Assembly: GCA_000729835.1 (NCBI GenBank)
Contig: JFHB01000394.1
Span: 1 to 11,430, forward strand
Direction of reading: 5' to 3'
DNA from: Atkinsonella hypoxylon
Lineage: Eukaryota > Ascomycota > Sordariomycetes > Hypocreales > Clavicipitaceae
DNA: 11,430 bases
Of the stretch, positions 7,774-11,430 are shown one piece after another. The notes beneath the pieces were generated by a model, which was not told where the DNA came from, did no database searches, and saw only the letters and a list, made by a program, of their open reading frames with translations. Each line of letters starts with the position of its first letter. The stretch's first letter is position 1. The translations under genes were made by a program, and so were the position numbers.

Positions 7774-8050
7774 GGTAAAGCGTGGGCCTAGTCCTCTTCG
7801 GCGCAGAGGCAATACCTCTCTGATTTGCGTGCGAGTCGACTTCGAAATTTCAACTCCTGGCCACGGTGACTCTCTTTGCCCTCCCATCATCAACCCTCCA
7901 TCCCAGGCAATTCTCTGCGCAACCCGCTGGATGATAGCACGCGCAGTGTCAGCTCAAGGACGAGACGTGGTTCAAGATCGTCGTCGCCCCCTAGCACTCG
8001 CCCAGCTCTCCCCTTCTCATTGAGTCCTGGGATCTCCAGCGCGTTGTCTG

Positions 8051-10766
8051 ATGCCTGTAGCAACGTCACCCTCCACCTCGCCTCGTTCATCTGTGCTTCC
8101 CAAGATGGAGGACAGGAAGAGGCCCGCCAACGGCGGCGCCGATGATCCCACCGCCCCTCCCAGCAAGAGAGTGGCCGTGAATGGATCCAAGACGAAAGAG
8201 GATGCGATGGAAATGAAAGAGGAAGGCTGGGTTGAGGTAAGTGTCATTGCGGCATGATTTTCTACAAAGCCCCCTTTGAAATGGCAACATGGTATCCAAA
8301 CCGTTTCCCAGGCATTCCGAGGACGCTTGCATCGATTCATTTTGCTCAAGTGGTTTGCGTCTACGAGATCGTTTGGTTGAATGAGAATCGTATATGGTCG
8401 CGTGTGCAACATTGTTGGTCTCAATCGCGAGCTGTGTGTTTCGGGATACTTCGGACATATTACCCTTTTGCATAAAATTCGATTGCATATTTGTTAATTG
8501 TATTTACCTGGAGCCGTGCACGTCGACTTGCTAACTATAGATCGACTTGAAGGCGTACACTAAAGGGGCGATATATCGCCAGATGCAAGAGTATAGCCGC
8601 AAGGCTGCGACAGCTGAATCACGCCTCGAAGAACTCCATAAGCGTTGTGTCCATCACGATGATCATTTAAGAATAATTGATGCGTGGTGGCGCCAAGTAA
8701 GTTCTACTTTTGGTGCTCAGAGTGTCCCGATTTCTGTTACTGATCGATACTGGGTAGTTACTTGAGGAAGTAGAACTTGTGGTCGAGTCACAAATATCGG
8801 AGGATACTGTTCCTTCTGGTACGTAAGATGGCCCGTGGTTGCACTGATCTTGAGCTTTTACCTCGCCGCATGCTAACATGCTGTTCCTCGTCCAGACCCA
8901 CCATATCTCAGCGGAATCAGCTTCAAGGATCTGAACGAATTCCAAAGTCATCTTCAAGATAAAGGCAAGTCCATCAAGGCGAAAGCAGAGTCTCTGCTAG
9001 GCCGTATATCTGCCCAACGTGGCTCTCTTTCCCCAGAAGCAGCGGCGCTGGAGACGAAAGTGAATAAGCTGCTGGCAGCCCAGAAGGAATACATCTTGAA
9101 ATTGGACCGATTGAACGCAGAAAAGGACCAGCTCTCAGAACAACTGAATGCAGCTACACTGCGCTATTTCAAAGCCGAAAAAAAACTGGATCGTGCCAGG
9201 AGTGCTCAAGTTCAAAAATTGGAGCAACAAGCAATCGCTAATTCTAGTCGACCTACCGGGGCAGCTGCAGCGACAGAAGGCGGCTCGGATCATAACGACG
9301 TAAACGGATCGGCTGAGGAGTTGCTGCTCAAATACGAGGAAGTGACGGCATCAGCAACCAAGCAGAAAGAACAGCTCGACTCGATTCTCTCAGAGTTGAA
9401 AGTCTTGCAGGACGAGAATTCGACACTCAAGTCGCGCCGAGAGACTTTGACAGACGAAGACTTCATTCGTACAGATGTGTTCAAGCAGTTCAAGGCTCAG
9501 AATGAAGACCTCATCAAACGAATCAACAACTTGGAAGCCACCAATAAGCAATTACGTGAGGAAGCAGAGAAACTACAAGCAGAACGTACAGCCTACAAGA
9601 ACCAGCTCGAAGCCGACGCAAATCAAGTCACGCAGGAGCTGGAAGCCGATATCATATCGAGGGACCAGGATCTGGCACGTGTTCGATCTGCAAGAGACGA
9701 GATCTTGGCCGAGAATACGCAAAGAAAGGCTAGCATGGAGCAAGAGAGGACTTCTATGGAGCATATTAAAGATTTATCAAGCGCCAAGGATGACCGAATT
9801 GCTGCTTTAGAATCTCAGATTTCACGACTACAGTCTGAGCAAGACCAGGAGATGGCAAACGCGGAAACCACCCAAGAGCTCTCCCATGATGAACTTTGTC
9901 AAAGATATAAGAAGCTGCAATTAGACTTCCAGTCCATCAACCAAGAATTGCCATCGATTGAGAAAGCTTACAAGAAAATGAAGGATCTGGCACAGAAGAA
10001 GGTGATGGATTTCGTCGCATTGGAAGAGAAGGTGACCCTCTTGATTGCCGAGAAGAGCAAAGCAGATCAGAAGTATTTTGCTGCAAGAAAGGACGCCGAC
10101 ACGAGGAACAACGAGATAAGATCACTACGGCACCAAAATAGCAAGAGCGCTGAGATCATTGCGCAGTTGAAGGATCTCGAAACACAGAGCCGTTTGCTAG
10201 TTGGCAATCTGGAAAAGCAGGTCAGTGACCTGAAGCAATCGAATTCAGTATTGACGGTGGAAAACAAGAAAATGGAGGCCACTAGTCTCGAGGCCGTAAG
10301 GCGATCAGATTCCTTGAGCCGCCAAATCGCCGACCTCACAAGCCTTGTCAAGTCTCGAGACAGTGCTTCTGCAGCTGTAAGGGAACGTAATACCATGCAG
10401 GAAGCCGAGGTTGAGAAATTGAAGGTGCGGGTTGAGCACGCGCAGAAGGACAGAGACCACTGGAAAAGCAAGGCTCTGAGCAATTCATCAGAGGAGGAAG
10501 AAATGCTTCGAGTAGGTTTCTTTCAGCTCATATTCTTGCATATTTTGCTCAAAAATCCATGCCTGGGCACCTGATTGCTAACATTTCTTTAGACGTTTGC
10601 GCTTTGCACAATTTGCAGAAACAACTTCAAGAACACGGCGCTCAAGACATGCGGCCACTTATTCTGCAACAAATGCGTGGATGACCGCATCAGTAATAGA
10701 ATGCGCAAGTGTCCTACCTGCTCTCGAGCATTCGACAAGATGGATGTTATGCCCGTGCATCATTAG
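8051..10766 (+). CDS. BRE1: E3 ubiquitin-protein ligase Bre1 (histone H2B ubiquitylation)
   Basis: With the E2 Rad6, Bre1 monoubiquitylates histone H2B (K123 in yeast), a step needed for H3K4 and H3K79 methylation by COMPASS and Dot1. Exons: 8051-8236, 8541-8696, 8758-8818, 8896-10511 and 10593-10766, giving 730 residues (yeast Bre1 is 700). Residues 1-62 contain MEDRKRP and a PPSKRVAVNG basic stretch. Residues 63-135 hold the conserved block GAIYRQMQEY ... HHDDHLRIIDAWWRQLLEEVE, in the part corresponding to the Rad6-binding region of yeast Bre1. About 190-670 is nearly continuous coiled coil (Glu, Lys, Gln, Leu heptads), as expected of a dimer. The last exon is a complete C3HC4 RING: C678, C681, C693, H695, C698, C701, C713 and C716. 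The acceptor at 8757 was chosen over 8766 because it gives LLEEVE. Met1 at 8051 has weak context (-3 is C); Met19 at 8105 has AAGATGG and may be used instead. Intron 1 is long, at 304 nt. Confidence 0.95.
8237..8540 (+). other. Long first intron of BRE1
   Basis: The donor GTAAGT at 8237 and acceptor CTATAG at 8540, with a GCTAAC branch site only a few bases before it, define a 304-nt intron, about four times longer than the others in this gene. The splice joins WVE to IDLKAY in phase 0. Open frames inside (for example 8254-8475) show no protein features. I see no RNA gene in it. Confidence 0.85.
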
Positions 10767-11104
10767 TAGATGACGGTTCGTCCGGATTTGGATACTGTAC
10801 TTATATGAGCAGAAGGGGCTCAAGAACTGTAAACTTCCAACGCGCGCATGATAGCAAAAGGGACATGGAGAATCCCAGGACTGTGTGGAGTACTGGGCCG
10901 GCGGCGGAGTTTGGAGCTTATTTGGATAAATGAAATCAAAAAAGGTCAAACAAGTACTTTGAGCACGCAGTGCAGTTGTACGTACCTGACTTGACGGATG
11001 AGCATATAGAATATACAGTTAAACTGGATCAGTCATGGTATCTTGCTTTTTTTAATGCATTAACTGAGTAACGACTATTTTACTGTAAACGCGGCTCAAA
11101 AGTG
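10767..11104. other. Convergent spacer between BRE1 and the SARAF-like gene
   Basis: These 338 nt must hold the 3' UTRs of both converging genes. An A/T-rich stretch with TAAATGAAATCAAAAAAGG near 10926 could serve BRE1 polyadenylation, and the T7 run at 11047-11053 could serve the minus-strand gene. No gene or structured RNA was recognised; frames crossing it are not supported. Confidence 0.5.
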
Positions 11105-11430
11105 TTATCTGCGGCGTGTAGATCCAAATCCGGTGCTTTCATGACGAGAGGAGCCAGTAGACGCAGATGATGATGCCACAGGAGAAGGTCGTGAGTAAGA
11201 AGGCTCAGAACCCCAAGAACTGCGCCCCAATCCACTGCTACCCCATCCATTGCCCCCCGATCCACCGCCATATGCCCTTCGATCATCGTTTCTGCCACGA
11301 TTCCCAGCCATGTACCCAGCAGCAGCACCTCCCGCCAGACCAGTCCAGAACCCAGGAGACCAACCCCAAGACTGCGAAGTAGATGGCTTGGTGCCAGGAT
11401 AAGGAGGAGGAGGATCATTCCCAGGTCCCC
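11105..11430 (-). CDS. SARAF: SARAF-like ER membrane protein, C-terminal part (cut by window edge)
   Basis: The last 107 codons of a minus-strand gene are present; the 5' part lies beyond 11430. In animals SARAF is an ER membrane protein that damps store-operated calcium entry; the role of fungal members is not established. The visible part reads GPGNDPPPPYPG, then Ser/Thr, then SWGWSPGFWTGLAGGAAAG and YMAGNRGRND. A Gly/Ser/Trp-rich tail follows, ending STGFGSTRRR just before the TAA. The Pro-rich segment, the W-x-PGFWTG...AAAGY motif and the STGFG...RR end match my recollection of SARAF (TMEM66, DUF1183) C-termini. The luminal region and the transmembrane helix would be upstream and cannot be checked here. 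No intron is needed in the visible part. Another minus-strand frame across this stretch (11080-11418) is Leu-rich noise. Confidence 0.87.
   Translation of the reverse strand, partial: GPGNDPPPPYPGTKPSTSQSWGWSPGFWTGLAGGAAAGYMAGNRGRNDDRRAYGGGSGGNGWGSSGLGRSSWGSEPSYSRPSPVASSSASTGSSRHESTGFGSTRRR

Larger units (their letters stand above)
7477..8050. promoter_or_regulatory. Divergent promoter region shared by BDP1 and BRE1
   Basis: This 574-nt stretch separates the two head-to-head start codons. It contains a 14-base A run at 7484-7497, directly before the BDP1 start (T-run in that gene's sense), and a shorter A-rich tract near 7678-7690. Both are poly(dA:dT) of the type that keeps nucleosomes away from promoters. 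GATAAG (7755-7760) and CCAATCA (7767-7773) lie near the middle. No TATA box is obvious. No coding region is supported. Co-regulation of the two genes is an inference from layout only. Confidence 0.6.

Noticed and set aside
8254..8475. 73-codon frame in BRE1 intron 1, as a possible extra exon
   Set aside because: Joining exon 1 directly to exon 2 restores the expected Bre1 N-terminus, and the intronic frame shows no protein features.
11167..11382. His/Pro-rich plus-strand frame at the right end
   Set aside because: It is antisense to the Gly/Ser-rich SARAF-like tail, which explains its biased composition.
11080..11418. 112-codon Leu-rich minus-strand frame at the right end
   Set aside because: The neighbouring minus-strand frame ending at 11105 carries SARAF-type motifs. 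The Leu-rich frame is its shifted shadow, produced by CTG/CTC-rich DNA.

Overview
The window looks like nuclear DNA of a filamentous ascomycete. It carries intron-containing protein genes with short spliceosomal introns (58 to about 300 nt, GT...AG ends, CTAAC/CTGAC-like branch sites near the acceptor) and spacers of 0.3 to 1.1 kb. The closest protein resemblances I can recall are to Sordariomycetes, probably Hypocreales, but I could not search a database, so the order is an inference. There is no sign of a prokaryotic segment, prophage, CRISPR array, tRNA or rRNA gene, or intact transposon.

Layout from left to right. Positions 1-1075 hold no convincing gene: a G-run at the very start, a small CCATATC minisatellite, and palindromes of the TACCTAGGTA / AGTACTCCGTACT type. 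Positions 1076-2428 (+) encode an uncharacterised membrane protein with four N-terminal transmembrane segments and a 300-residue Ser/Pro-rich tail. Positions 3189-4898 (+) are RAD23, the UV-excision-repair protein and proteasome shuttle, in seven exons. Positions 5713-7476 (-) are BDP1, the SANT-domain subunit of RNA polymerase III factor TFIIIB, intronless. Positions 8051-10766 (+) are BRE1, the RING E3 ligase for histone H2B, in five exons. Positions 11105-11430 (-) are the C-terminal end of a SARAF-like ER membrane protein, cut off by the window edge.

The genes do not form a pathway. Two of them (RAD23, BRE1) belong to ubiquitin biology, but this can be coincidence. BDP1 and BRE1 are divergent over a 574-nt shared promoter region with a CCAAT box near its midpoint. 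RAD23/BDP1 and BRE1/SARAF are tail-to-tail pairs.

I did not find a new biological system. The points most worth a second look are the unnamed four-TM family, exon-domain agreement in RAD23, a RING-less product predicted if the last BRE1 intron is retained, start-codon choices in BDP1 and BRE1, and the recurring palindromes in spacers.
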